DNA from: Ruminococcus sp.
GTDB taxonomy: Bacteria; Bacillota; Clostridia; Oscillospirales; Ruminococcaceae
Reading direction: 5' to 3'
Assembly (NCBI GenBank): GCA_015066955.1
Contig: SVNJ01000006.1
Coordinates: forward strand, 1-33,541
DNA length: 33,541 nt
How positions within the stretch are numbered: position 1 is the first letter of the stretch; each line of letters begins with the position of its first letter. This document shows, in pieces, positions 24,481-33,454 of the stretch. The position numbers and the translations under genes were made by a program. The notes under the pieces are model-generated. The model saw only the letters and a list, made by a program, of their open reading frames with translations, did not search any database and was not told the origin of the DNA.

Positions 24481-24524
24481 ATAATAAATCAACAGACTTT
24501 TTTATGCAGATTGGCGGTGACAGT

Positions 24525-26447
24525 ATGCTTAACATAAAAAAAATGGTAGTAAGATACCTGAGAAGTATTACTCTGATTATGGTTCTTGTGATTCTTATCG
24601 TCACCATTCTGTTGCAGATACACACTGAGCAGCGCAAGGCCCGTGAAAGTGCTCAGGCAGTATTTGTTCAGATTGAGCAGCTTCTTGCGGAAAACAATGC
24701 CGAGCTTGAACAGGTTATAAGCGAATACAGAGAAACCTGTCTGAAAAATGCAGAGGGTATAGCTTATATACTTGAAAATAACCCGTCCGCTCTCGAAAGC
24801 ATTGAAGAGCTTACAATAATTGCCGAGTTTGCGGAAGTGGACGAAATACATATCTTCGACAAAACAGGTACAATAATCACAGGCACTCACCCTGAATATT
24901 TCGGCTATACCTTTGATTCGGGCGAACAGATAGGCTACTTCAAGCCCATGCTTGAGGACAAGGAGCTGAGAATGGTTCAGGAGGTTACACCAAATACAGC
25001 AGAGGAAAAACCTATGCAGTATTCCGCACTGTGGAGTGAAAACGGCGAATTCATCGTACAGATTGGTATTAATCCCACAAATATCATGAAGCTGACCGAG
25101 AAAAACGAACTATCCTATATTTTCTCCCTGCTGAAATCCAAAGCAGGTATTGACTTCTACGCAATCGACAAGGTAAGCGGTGAAATCAAGGGCGCTACTT
25201 CATCGAACGCTCTGGGCAAACACTACCGTGATATCGGCTTTGACATGAAACATATCGCAAAAAATCCCAATGGCTTTCACGATGTAATAAACGGTACATT
25301 CGGATATTGTATTTTCACTGAATCAGGCGATAACTTCATCGGCAGAGTTGTGTCAGACCACGAGCTTTACAAGGATATTCCGGCACGTATTCTTGAACTG
25401 ATAGCATGTCTCACTATTGTTGCGGTGATTCTCGTAATTGCCGTTTCAGCATACATAAATAAGGTTGTAATTCGCGGAATTGATGATTTGAACGAAAAGC
25501 TGCGTGTTATTTCCGAAGGTAATCTCGATGAGGAAATCGATGTACGCAGCAGCCGTGAATTTTCAGAGCTCAGCAGCCATATCAACGATATGATTAAGAG
25601 TATACGTGCAAGTACCGACAAAATTTCGTATATCCTCAATAAGACTAACCTTAATATCGGAGTTTATGAGTACAACAGAAATATGATGCATGTACGCTGT
25701 ACTGAGCATATTCCGAAGCTTCTTGCGCTTAATAAGGACTGGGAAAAAATGCTTTTCTCGGAATGTGAGCTTTTCAAGGAGTATATGGACAACCTTCGTC
25801 AGAATCCTGTACCTGAGGAAAAGAATGTATACCTGATGGAGGGCGAAAGCGACCGTTATCTCAGACTTGAGGAAATCTCAAGAGGAAGTGATACGCTCGG
25901 TATCGTAATTGACGTTACCGAAGAATTCGTTAAGCGCAGACAGCTTGAAGCCGAAAGGGATATTGACCTGCTGACAGGACTTTATAACAGACGAGGACTT
26001 GAAATAAGACTTTCTTCACTCTTTGCTAATCCCGAAAAACTGGGCTGCGGTGCCCTTATAATGGTTGACGCAGACGGTCTTAAGGAAATAAACGACAAGT
26101 ATGGTCACGACAAGGGCGATATTTACCTTAAAAAGATTTCCGAAGCTATCAGTACCTTCGCACGCAAAAGCTGTATCAGCTCACGTCAGGGCGGTGACGA
26201 GTTTGTTCTCTTCATCTATGGCTACGAAAACGAAAATGAGCTTCTCGACAATATCGATACGCTCAAATACCTGCAGAATAACAGTACAGCGTTTCTCGAT
26301 GATGAGCTTGAGGTTCATCTTAAATTCTCCTTCGGCTATAGCTTCACAAAGGGCGAGTCGGACTACAAGAGCCTACTTAAAGCGGCAGATGAGAAAATGT
26401 ACGAAAGCAAGGCAAAAAGAAAAATGGCGGCAGCGGCTGCACAGTAA
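24525..26447 (+). CDS. Membrane diguanylate cyclase with extracytoplasmic sensor, HAMP and GGDEF domains
   Basis: A 640-residue signalling protein predicted to make cyclic di-GMP from two GTP. TM1 is at about residues 15-32, an extracytoplasmic Cache-like sensor follows, and TM2 is at about 290-312. A HAMP linker (LRVISEGNLDEEIDVRSSREF) and a PAS-like stretch come next. The GGDEF domain starts with DLLTGLYNRRGLE, and GGDEF itself is at 556-560 in SRQGGDEFVLF. No inhibitory RxxD is seen five residues upstream and no EAL domain is present. ATG 24525 has GGCGGTGA upstream; an earlier ATG at 24504 lacks a ribosome site. The C-terminus is short and Ala-rich. The sensed signal is unknown, but neighbouring wall-degradation genes suggest a plant-derived cue. 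Confidence 0.92.
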   Translation: MLNIKKMVVRYLRSITLIMVLVILIVTILLQIHTEQRKARESAQAVFVQIEQLLAENNAELEQVISEYRETCLKNAEGIAYILENNPSALESIEELTIIAEFAEVDEIHIFDKTGTIITGTHPEYFGYTFDSGEQIGYFKPMLEDKELRMVQEVTPNTAEEKPMQYSALWSENGEFIVQIGINPTNIMKLTEKNELSYIFSLLKSKAGIDFYAIDKVSGEIKGATSSNALGKHYRDIGFDMKHIAKNPNGFHDVINGTFGYCIFTESGDNFIGRVVSDHELYKDIPARILELIACLTIVAVILVIAVSAYINKVVIRGIDDLNEKLRVISEGNLDEEIDVRSSREFSELSSHINDMIKSIRASTDKISYILNKTNLNIGVYEYNRNMMHVRCTEHIPKLLALNKDWEKMLFSECELFKEYMDNLRQNPVPEEKNVYLMEGESDRYLRLEEISRGSDTLGIVIDVTEEFVKRRQLEAERDIDLLTGLYNRRGLEIRLSSLFANPEKLGCGALIMVDADGLKEINDKYGHDKGDIYLKKISEAISTFARKSCISSRQGGDEFVLFIYGYENENELLDNIDTLKYLQNNSTAFLDDELEVHLKFSFGYSFTKGESDYKSLLKAADEKMYESKAKRKMAAAAAQ

Positions 26448-26451
26448 ACCG

Positions 26452-26477
26452 ACGGCAGGGTCTTCCCTGCCGTTTTT
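26452..26477 (+). terminator. Terminator of the GGDEF gene
   Basis: ACGGCAGGG (26452-26460), loop TCTT, CCCTGCCGT (26465-26473) and a T5 run. Confidence 0.9.
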
Positions 26478-26498
26478 CATAATTCTCCTGATCAGGTA

Positions 26499-26527
26499 TT
26501 GCAAAGATGTAAATTGTATGATATAAT
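26499..26527 (+). promoter_or_regulatory. Promoter of the pectate lyase gene
   Basis: TTGCAA (26499-26504), a 17-nt spacer ending TGA, and TATAAT (26522-26527). It is followed by GGAGG before the ATG. Confidence 0.72.
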
Positions 26528-26555
26528 GAAAAAAATAAATTCAGGAGGATTTTTT

Positions 26556-28379
26556 ATGGCGGTTAAACACAGAAAAGCAGCGTCGCTGGCGTTAAGTGCG
26601 GCAATGCTTGTTTCCCTCATTCAGGGTATTCCCTCAATACCTATGGATGCGGAAGCGGCAGACTATAAGTGGAGTACTATACTCAAAAACAATGATTCAT
26701 GGTTCGGAAGCTCAGAAGGTACAGCTCTTGCCGATACTATTTTACAGTATCAGCTGAGTGACGGCGGCTGGCGAAAGGCTATGGATGATACCTCTCAGAC
26801 AGGTTCCTGGGGAAAATCAACTATCGACAATGATGCTACAACCTCTCAGATTCGTGTCCTTGCAAAAGCCTACAGCCAGACAGGCACAGAAAAATACCTC
26901 ACAGGCTGTCTCGACGGTATTGACCTGCTTATTGACGGGCAGTATGATAACGGCGGCTGGCCGCAGGTTTTCAATGACGCAGGCACTTACCATGCACATA
27001 TCACCTACAACGACAACGCTATGATTCATGTTATTGAGCTGCTCACTGAGGTGCGTGACAAGAGCGGTGACTTCACCTTCGTAAACGATACATATTCCGC
27101 AGAGGCTGATAATGCGGTTGATATGGGAATTCAGTGTATTCTCGATACTCAGATTATGGTTAACGGCGTATACACCGGCTGGTGTCAGCAGCATGACGAA
27201 AAAACTCTCAAGCCGGCATCAGGACGTGCCTATGAGCTTGAATCAATCTCAGCGTCCGAGAGCGTAAACCTTGTAAATTACCTTAAAACAATCGATAACC
27301 CAAGCAACGAAATACTCAGACGTATAAATGCAGCTGTTACATGGATGACAAATGCACAGCTCAATGGTATCGAAATTGTAAACTACACCAACTCCGACGG
27401 CGAAGCTGACAAAAAGGTTGTATCAAATCCCGATGCCGACCCGATATGGGCACGCTTCTACTACCTTACCGACGGCACTACACCAATGTTCGTAAGCCGT
27501 GAAAGTGTTGCAGCGGATAATTGGGACCATATCGGTGCCGAAAGACGTACAGGCTACTCATGGTATGGTACATGGCCGAAAAATCTCGTCAAGGAAGGTA
27601 CTGTAACAATAGAGCCGACCGTACTCAACGGAAATTATGTCAAGGAGCTTACCATACAGGATGAAATCTACGGCGGAAGCTGGTCCATTTCTTCTGATAT
27701 ACAGACAGGCGGAATTATTTACGGTGACCGTGACTTTACATACATTACACTTCCCGATGAGCTTATCGGCGCAGAATATATCAGAACTTCCTGTGACTCA
27801 AAATTCACAACGGGAACTCTTGGTGTATTTAAGGCAGGTGCTGATATATCCGTATACGTGGCAATCGACAGCAGAGTGACTTCCCTGCCCTCATGGCTTT
27901 CAGGCTGGGAGAATACAGGTCTTACCTGTACAAGCAGTAATACTGTTACCTATACTGTATATAAGAAGGATTTTGCAAGCGGCGAAACTGTTACTCTCGG
28001 CGAAAACGGTCAGTCAAGCGGATGTGTGGGATATACCGTCTTTGCGGATATTCAGCAGGAAGAGCCGACAACAGAACCACCCACTCCCGAGCCTACTGAA
28101 CCACCTACTCCCGAGCCGGCAGAACCGACTACTGATGAACCTACAGAACCTGACACAGGAAATATCGTATGGGGCGATGCAAATTTAAGCGGTGACGTTG
28201 AAATTGCAGATTCAATCGCTATTATGGCTTACGTAACAAACTCCGAGAAATACCCCCTTGAACAGCAGGGAAAGCTTAATGCGGACGTTTATCAGAACGG
28301 TGATGGTGTTGCGGTTACCGACGCTGTTTCCATCCAGAAATATCTCACAAAGCTTATAAAAGCACTTCCGGAATCATAA
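26556..28379 (+). CDS. Cellulosomal pectate lyase, PL10, with C-terminal dockerin
   Basis: A 607-residue secreted enzyme that cleaves polygalacturonate by beta-elimination. The start ATG 26556 has GGAGG upstream; longer starts have none and would overlap the promoter. Residues 1-35 are the signal peptide. PL10 covers about 38-345: QYDNGGWPQ (129-137), HITYNDNAMIHVIELL (148-163), GWCQQHDEKTLKPASGRAYE (208-227), ESISASESV, PIWARFYYL (296-304) and ERRTGYSWYGTWP. Arg224 in GRAYE probably corresponds to the catalytic arginine of the family. Residues 355-500 are an unassigned beta-rich module, perhaps a CBM. A Thr/Pro/Glu linker (TEPPTPEPTEPPTPEP) leads to a dockerin (about 540-600). Pectin removal would complement the nearby xylanase. 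Confidence 0.94.
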   Translation: MAVKHRKAASLALSAAMLVSLIQGIPSIPMDAEAADYKWSTILKNNDSWFGSSEGTALADTILQYQLSDGGWRKAMDDTSQTGSWGKSTIDNDATTSQIRVLAKAYSQTGTEKYLTGCLDGIDLLIDGQYDNGGWPQVFNDAGTYHAHITYNDNAMIHVIELLTEVRDKSGDFTFVNDTYSAEADNAVDMGIQCILDTQIMVNGVYTGWCQQHDEKTLKPASGRAYELESISASESVNLVNYLKTIDNPSNEILRRINAAVTWMTNAQLNGIEIVNYTNSDGEADKKVVSNPDADPIWARFYYLTDGTTPMFVSRESVAADNWDHIGAERRTGYSWYGTWPKNLVKEGTVTIEPTVLNGNYVKELTIQDEIYGGSWSISSDIQTGGIIYGDRDFTYITLPDELIGAEYIRTSCDSKFTTGTLGVFKAGADISVYVAIDSRVTSLPSWLSGWENTGLTCTSSNTVTYTVYKKDFASGETVTLGENGQSSGCVGYTVFADIQQEEPTTEPPTPEPTEPPTPEPAEPTTDEPTEPDTGNIVWGDANLSGDVEIADSIAIMAYVTNSEKYPLEQQGKLNADVYQNGDGVAVTDAVSIQKYLTKLIKALPES

Positions 28380-28443
28380 TTTTTATAATCGCATAGGCAA
28401 TCAGTTTGCCGGAAAAATATATAAAACAGAATCATGTATGATT

Positions 28444-28486
28444 AAACCTCCCCACTTTAAACGCACAGTACAAAGTGGGGAGGTTT
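28444..28486. terminator. Long hairpin between pectate lyase and ABC exporter
   Basis: A perfect 15-bp stem, 28444-28458 with 28472-28486 (core CCTCCCCACTTT/AAAGTGGGGAGG), and a 13-nt loop. TTT is followed by A/T sequence on both sides. The U run is short, but its placement between convergent genes suggests a bidirectional terminator. Confidence 0.65.
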
Positions 28487-28525
28487 ATTAAGGCAATAAT
28501 ATTTTCATTCAACAGCACGTATGAT

Positions 28526-30385
28526 TTAATCCTCACCCTCAGTGTAGTCAAAGGACTCGGGCTTATCATCGGCTGCCTTGCAGAATTGTGTTTCATAAAG
28601 CTGTGTATATACACCGCCAAGTGCAATCAATTCGCTGTGTGTACCTCGTTCTGCAATCACGCCGTTGTTGATTACAAGAATTTCATCGGCAGCAAGAATT
28701 GTCGAAAGTCTGTGGGCAATGAGAATACTTGTGCGTGAGGTAATCAGCGGTTCAATAGCGTCCTGAATCTTCTGCTCGGAGATAGAGTCAAGTGCTGATG
28801 TGGCTTCGTCGAAAATCATAAGTGCAGGGTCCTTCAGCAGCACTCTCGCAATGGAAATACGCTGTTTTTCTCCGCCCGACAGCTTCAGCCCACGATTTCC
28901 TACTATCGTATCAAGTCCTGTATCCTGTTTTTCAATAAAATCGTAGATATTCGCCTTTTTGCAGGCCTCGATAAGCTCTTCCTCAGTTGCATCAGGCTTT
29001 GCGTAGAGCAGATTCTGACGGATTGTTCCGTTGAAGAGATAGGTTTCCTGACTGACAATACCAATGTTTTCACGCAGATATGTAAGATCAAGCTTGCGTA
29101 CATCAACATCATCAAAGGTTACAGTTCCCGATGTAGTATCCCATAGTCTGGGAATTAGATTTACAAGCGTACTTTTACCCGATCCTGAAGGACCTACAAC
29201 AGCAATGCACTTGCCGTGTTCCAACGTAAAATTGATATCTGTCAGAATCTGACGCTCCTTTTCATAGTAAAAGCCCACATTTCTGAACTCTACCTCGCCC
29301 CTTGCACGTTTTGACGGACATACCGCATCAGGAGCGTTTTCAATTTCAACAGGCATATCGTAATACTCAAAAATACGTGTAAACATCGCCATAGAGCGTA
29401 TCCAGTCCACCTGAATATTCAGCAGCTGATTCACAGGACCGTACATTTTTCCAAGCAATGCCACCAGCACGGTAATATCACCAACAGTCAGACTGCTGTC
29501 AAATTTCATCATCAGAATACCGCCTGCAAGATACAGCAGCATAGGACCTATACTTGAAAAGGTACTGAGTGCCACACGGAACCAGCGTCCTGCCATACCC
29601 TCACGGATATTGAGCTTTACCATACGTCCGTTCGCTTCTTCATATTTGTCGTATTCAACCTGTTCCATTCCGAAAAGCTTTACAAGAAGCTGACCGCTTA
29701 CAGACATTGTTTCGTTGAGAATACCGTTTATTTCATCACTGCATGCCTGTGACTCGGCTGTAATGGACCAGCGTGTTTTGCCTGCGCTTCGGGTTGGAAT
29801 GATAAACAGAGGTATTACCGCAATTCCCACTAAAGCCATTACCCAGCTTTGCTGAAACATCACTACAAGAGCTATAATCAATGTAATGGAATTGGAAAGA
29901 ATACTTGTCAGTGTACTGGTGATAATCTGCTGAACGCCCGAAATATCACTGGTCATACGTGTGATAATATCGCCCTGATTATTAGAGGTGAAAAAACGCT
30001 GTGACATTTTCTGCAGATGCTTGTACATCTTGTTGCGCATATCATAGGTTATATGCTGAGCAATCCATGTGTTCATATAGCTTTCAAGTACACCAATGAG
30101 ATTTGCTCCCAGCGTTACTGCCAATGAAAGGACAATGAATATAATAAGCTTCTGCATACTTCTGCCGATAAGTCCCTCATCAATAATCTTACCTGTCAGA
30201 ACGGACGGCATCAGACTCAGAATCGATGAGATTACAATAGCAATCAGCACAATCATCATCTGTTTCCAGTAGGGCTTCAGATAGGAAAAGATACGTACAA
30301 GCAGTCCTTTTGTAACCTTCGGACGGTTCTTCTTTTCTTCTTCGGTTAAAAAGCTTTGTCTTCTTGGACCTCCCATAGGCGGCAT
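28526..30385 (-). CDS. ABC exporter, fused membrane and ATPase domains
   Basis: A 619-residue type IV ABC half-transporter that acts as a dimer to export lipids, drugs or peptides. The six-helix membrane domain (about 30-330) contains the intracellular-loop marker MTSDISGVQQI. The ATPase domain has Walker [10 protein letters not shown] (about 398-406), signature LSGGEKQR, Walker B LMIFDEATSALD and switch LIAHRLST. The start is ATG 30385 with GGAG eight bases upstream; a GTG three codons earlier is too close to that site. A single gene implies a homodimer, with no partner half-transporter visible. Substrate is unknown. Confidence 0.93.
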   Translation of the reverse strand: MPPMGGPRRQSFLTEEEKKNRPKVTKGLLVRIFSYLKPYWKQMMIVLIAIVISSILSLMPSVLTGKIIDEGLIGRSMQKLIIFIVLSLAVTLGANLIGVLESYMNTWIAQHITYDMRNKMYKHLQKMSQRFFTSNNQGDIITRMTSDISGVQQIITSTLTSILSNSITLIIALVVMFQQSWVMALVGIAVIPLFIIPTRSAGKTRWSITAESQACSDEINGILNETMSVSGQLLVKLFGMEQVEYDKYEEANGRMVKLNIREGMAGRWFRVALSTFSSIGPMLLYLAGGILMMKFDSSLTVGDITVLVALLGKMYGPVNQLLNIQVDWIRSMAMFTRIFEYYDMPVEIENAPDAVCPSKRARGEVEFRNVGFYYEKERQILTDINFTLEHGKCIAVVGPSGSGKSTLVNLIPRLWDTTSGTVTFDDVDVRKLDLTYLRENIGIVSQETYLFNGTIRQNLLYAKPDATEEELIEACKKANIYDFIEKQDTGLDTIVGNRGLKLSGGEKQRISIARVLLKDPALMIFDEATSALDSISEQKIQDAIEPLITSRTSILIAHRLSTILAADEILVINNGVIAERGTHSELIALGGVYTQLYETQFCKAADDKPESFDYTEGED

Positions 30386-30439
30386 ATCAATCACTCCGTT
30401 TCATAAAATTCAGGATTTTCTGATGCTTCTATGTGTCTG

Positions 30440-30468
30440 ATTATATCACAATATGACGAATAATACAA
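30440..30468 (-). promoter_or_regulatory. Promoter of the ABC exporter
   Basis: TTGTAT (30468-30463), a 17-nt spacer ending TGA, and TATAAT (30445-30440) on the minus strand. Confidence 0.68.
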
Positions 30469-30535
30469 GGAAAATTCAGAAAATTCGGGATGCATGTACG
30501 CAGAATAATCGTCTTTAAGTACTGCCGCAATTTGC

Positions 30536-30880
30536 TTGCAGCTGTTCTATCTCATTCTATACTGCATAAATGACAAGGATATTCTGTACACTACGAAACG
30601 GTCAAAGGATCATGACAGTGAGCCTTGCGATGTACATATGATTCTGGCACGTTTTTCACGCAAAAAAATACACGCTTTCATCCCAAGGGACAAAAACGTG
30701 AGTAAAATTGGTGGAGGCGAAGCAGAGGAAAATTCTGTCATGGTCTGTGAGGAAGTGAAGGATCTGAAACACCTTCCGCCTATGTATGCAGTGGGAGATG
30801 ATATGCTCACGGGCGTATATCTCATCGGCAAAGCAACACTGCGGATGATGTACTGCGGTTCAGATGTCGTAGAACCTTGA
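30536..30880 (+). CDS. Unidentified ORF in accessory patch, probably a decaying phage-related gene
   Basis: An open frame of up to 114 residues. I do not recognise the family. The stretch from about residue 34 (HMILARFSRKK) to about 103 (GVYLIGKATLRMM) looks like a genuine soluble protein, with FIPRDKNVSKIGGGEAEENS and LPPMYAVGDDMLTG. The N-terminal part is low in coding character and no good ribosome site precedes any ATG. Its last codons overlap the terminase fragment in another frame. It may therefore be a truncated gene fused to phage debris, or a small cargo gene. The 30395-30535 stretch before it holds only the exporter promoter. Confidence 0.35.
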   Translation: MQLFYLILYCINDKDILYTTKRSKDHDSEPCDVHMILARFSRKKIHAFIPRDKNVSKIGGGEAEENSVMVCEEVKDLKHLPPMYAVGDDMLTGVYLIGKATLRMMYCGSDVVEP

Positions 30881-31188
30881 GGGGCTGGCCTTCACGCTGG
30901 TGCAGTTCGGTCAGGGTTATTGTGATATGTCGCCGCCGATCAAAGAACTGATAAAGGTGACGATGGAACAGAAGATCGTCCACAACGGGCATCCGGTGCT
31001 GCGCTGGAATATGGACAACATTTTCATCAAGCGTGATCCCGCAGGCAATGTCAAGCCGGATAAAGAAAAAATACACCGAAAAAATCGATGGATCTGTAGC
31101 AACTATAATGGCGATTGACCGTGCAATCCGCTGCGGAAAAGATACCGGCGACAGCATTTACGACAACAGGGATATGCTGGTGCTTTGA
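30855..31188 (+). pseudogene. Remnant of phage terminase large subunit (C-terminal end)
   Basis: A plus-strand frame from 30855 reads AVQMS, then TAG at 30870-30872, then NLEGLAFTLVQFGQGYCDMSPP...LRWNMDNIFIKRDPAGNVKPDKEK. This matches the nuclease-domain end of large terminases (typically PFGQGFKDMSPP...HPVLRWMMDN). After the A6 run at 31067-31072 the frame shifts by one base and continues as YTEKIDGSVATIMAIDRAIRCG...DNRDMLVL with a stop at 31186-31188. Two lesions (a nonsense codon, probably CAG to TAG, and a one-base insertion in the A run) plus loss of the N-terminus make it non-functional. It is a scar of a lost prophage. Confidence 0.85.
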
Positions 31189-31277
31189 CAATTTTTATAT
31201 TCTAATTTAAGTGTACAGTGAAATACTTTTGATAAAAATTAAGAATATTATTTAGAAGACACTTTACAATCAAGATA

Positions 31278-32663
31278 TCATTTTTTTAACAAGAAAGACT
31301 TATACCAATTCAGCGGAACTGAGTAGAATTCTAAATATGTGTACGCATCCCTAATATTTGACCATTCGTACCATCCATTGTCTATAATAGCTTTTATATT
31401 CTCAATAGCTTTACTTTTAATATCAGAATTTTCGGAATCAGAAAAAATAACGGAGATATTAAAAATATCCGGTGCAGTCATCTCATCTATTGTTGTATCT
31501 AAGAACGAATCTTTCAATATTGTTTCTAATTGTTCTCTTACAGCTTGCTTAGGATTCTTTACATAATAGTTGAATAGTGTTTTCCAAGTGATATTATATT
31601 TATTTCCATTACAGAGCATTTCATTAGTTAAATCATGTACATCAAGTTCCGCATTAAGAAAAGCTGCTATTATGTTGTTTGGCGGCATTAAAAATGCTTT
31701 TGCTTCAGTCCATTCTGGTTCCCAACAACTAATGCCAATATATCTTGAAATCATCACTGCAGATAAGAAGAAAAGAAATTCAACATTGTCATATGAATCT
31801 TTCGCCAAATTATAAAACGGAGACAGTGGCCATATAAAATTCTTGTTGTATGTTATTCTTCCATGTGCTACTGCATTTCTAACTTTAATCATATTATCAA
31901 CAAAAAAAGCAACATTATCATCTAATAGATCATATTTCTCTAAAAAGAATTTAAGCTTAATCGCTAGATTAAGATAGTCGCCAATCAAAAGTCTACTAAC
32001 TGATTTCTTGTTCTGTCCCACCATTTGTTGAACTTGAGATTCATTAAAATAGAAAAGTTTAAAATGAGCATCAAGCATATTTTCGATGTTATTCTCAAGT
32101 TTTTGTTTTAGCTCATTACTAAAGCGTTCGCCAAACAATTCGAATATATGAAAGAAATTTAACGTTGCTTCATCATAATATAAATCAGCATCGAAGCTCT
32201 GCTCTTTTAAATAAATAGCTTTTCTCCATCTGTCAAGCAGAGTAATTATTAACTTAGGCTCATCATCTAATTTAAGTAATAGCTTTTTTAGTTCATCTGT
32301 ATAATCAACACCTTCAATTATTAGATGGGTATCTTGTTTGTTGTATTCTATTGGCGTAACAGAAGAAGAACTCGATTGGCTATCGTAAACTGTAAGTGGA
32401 AAACCTGTAAAGAATGAAATAATACCTTGAATTACTAAATTGTCGTTTCTACTGTATCTTGGCATTTCTGATAGCGGGGAACTTTTTTCTAATTCGCATT
32501 TAGTAATCACGGATAATTCCTTACACTCATTGATGCCATACCCATCGCCAGCATTTATTATATTTCCTGTGTCAAAAACAACGGAATTATTGTACTCAAA
32601 ATACACTTCAATGCTATTTGATTTACATGAATAATAATGTTGATTGTATGCATTAATAGACAT
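31278..32663 (-). CDS. Hypothetical protein with HEPN-like RX4H motif
   Basis: A 461-residue protein of unknown family, richer in A+T than the rest of the window. A helical central region (about 140-310) contains TLLDRWRKAIYLKEQSFDADLYYDEATLNFFHIFELF. It then reads DNMIKVRNAVAHGRITYN, where Arg262-N-A-V-A-His267 fits the RX4-6H active site of HEPN ribonucleases, as in ApeA/Abi-type defence proteins. The N-terminal 130 residues are beta-rich and the C-terminal 150 are helical, with no recognised domain. No signal peptide or membrane segment is seen. Its start overlaps the upstream gene's end by 11 bases, so the two are coupled. It sits beside a prophage scar, which supports but does not prove a phage-defence role. 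HEPN assignment is by motif only. Confidence 0.75.
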   Translation of the reverse strand: MSINAYNQHYYSCKSNSIEVYFEYNNSVVFDTGNIINAGDGYGINECKELSVITKCELEKSSPLSEMPRYSRNDNLVIQGIISFFTGFPLTVYDSQSSSSSVTPIEYNKQDTHLIIEGVDYTDELKKLLLKLDDEPKLIITLLDRWRKAIYLKEQSFDADLYYDEATLNFFHIFELFGERFSNELKQKLENNIENMLDAHFKLFYFNESQVQQMVGQNKKSVSRLLIGDYLNLAIKLKFFLEKYDLLDDNVAFFVDNMIKVRNAVAHGRITYNKNFIWPLSPFYNLAKDSYDNVEFLFFLSAVMISRYIGISCWEPEWTEAKAFLMPPNNIIAAFLNAELDVHDLTNEMLCNGNKYNITWKTLFNYYVKNPKQAVREQLETILKDSFLDTTIDEMTAPDIFNISVIFSDSENSDIKSKAIENIKAIIDNGWYEWSNIRDAYTYLEFYSVPLNWYKSFLLKK

Positions 32664-33375
32664 GACTATTTATGCACTGTGCAACAGGATCAGCATTGAT
32701 ATCTTCATTATTGCATATACGTTCCAATTCCCATTTGAAATGATCAGCTTTATACTCATACTCATAAAATTCATCATTTTCGATATCTTCAAAACAGTCG
32801 TCACCGTTTTTTTCATATTCTTCCCTGAAAATGTCGCTTGCAACACGATTATAATGATTGACAACCTCAAGACACGCTTTGAAGTGACATTTTTTTATTA
32901 TGTCAATTTCAAATGTTTCATCTCCATTTTCGTCCTCACCTATATTTAAAAGCTTGTCGCAGATTGCAACTCCTTTTTGTGTTATAGTATCATCTCCAAG
33001 AAATTTGTTGATATATGCAGTGCCGATACGAAGAAGCAACTTAGGATCGGATGAATTCATTGCTTCATAGGTGAGAATCGCTTTTTGATACCACTCGTTT
33101 TCTTCTACATCCTTTTCCCATGCTCTCAATTCTTCGCTTTCGTTAGGTTCATACCATGGCATGAAATAGACATTAGGGTAAAATGTAGCGTAAGCATACT
33201 GTGCATCAGTATTGCCCTGTACCGCCAGTTCACGCAGATAGTCAGCAATTTCTTTCAGCTCCTCATATGAATAAGAGGTCTTGAAATTGTAGTCATTCTC
33301 CATGTAGGAAATCAGCTCAGAGATTTCCATTTTCTTGAGGTCGGGTTTTTCCTTGATTTCGATGTTAATACTCAT
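32653..33375 (-). CDS. Acidic hypothetical protein, partner of the HEPN-like gene
   Basis: A 240-residue cytoplasmic protein. I do not recognise a family. It is strongly acidic (for example ENDEFYEYEYKAD and EDENGDETFEID) and mostly helical. LAVQGNTDAQYAYATFYPN resembles a single Sel1/TPR-like helix pair. ATG 33375 follows AAGGAG, with a strong promoter about 50 bases upstream. Its last 11 bases overlap the start of the HEPN-like gene. A smaller acidic protein placed first and overlapping a possible RNase resembles antitoxin-toxin order, but it is larger than usual antitoxins and could equally be a sensor or scaffold. Confidence 0.72.
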   Translation of the reverse strand: MSINIEIKEKPDLKKMEISELISYMENDYNFKTSYSYEELKEIADYLRELAVQGNTDAQYAYATFYPNVYFMPWYEPNESEELRAWEKDVEENEWYQKAILTYEAMNSSDPKLLLRIGTAYINKFLGDDTITQKGVAICDKLLNIGEDENGDETFEIDIIKKCHFKACLEVVNHYNRVASDIFREEYEKNGDDCFEDIENDEFYEYEYKADHFKWELERICNNEDINADPVAQCINSHVY

Positions 33376-33425
33376 AATTTTAAACTCCTTTGTAATTTGA
33401 ATTTCCGTACAATCTCTATATTCTT

Positions 33426-33454
33426 ATTATAAGTAGAATTTCAACCACTGTCAA
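33426..33454 (-). promoter_or_regulatory. Promoter of the acidic/HEPN-like gene pair
   Basis: TTGACA (33454-33449), a 17-nt spacer and TATAAT (33431-33426) on the minus strand. This is a full-consensus promoter and the strongest in the window by sequence. Beyond it, to the window end, only a short imperfect inverted repeat is visible (ACGGAT/GTCCGT near 33488-33513). Confidence 0.8.

Noticed and set aside
30822-31157. Minus-strand frame of 111 codons
   Set aside because: Antisense shadow of the terminase fragment, whose plus-strand reading gives recognisable terminase motifs.
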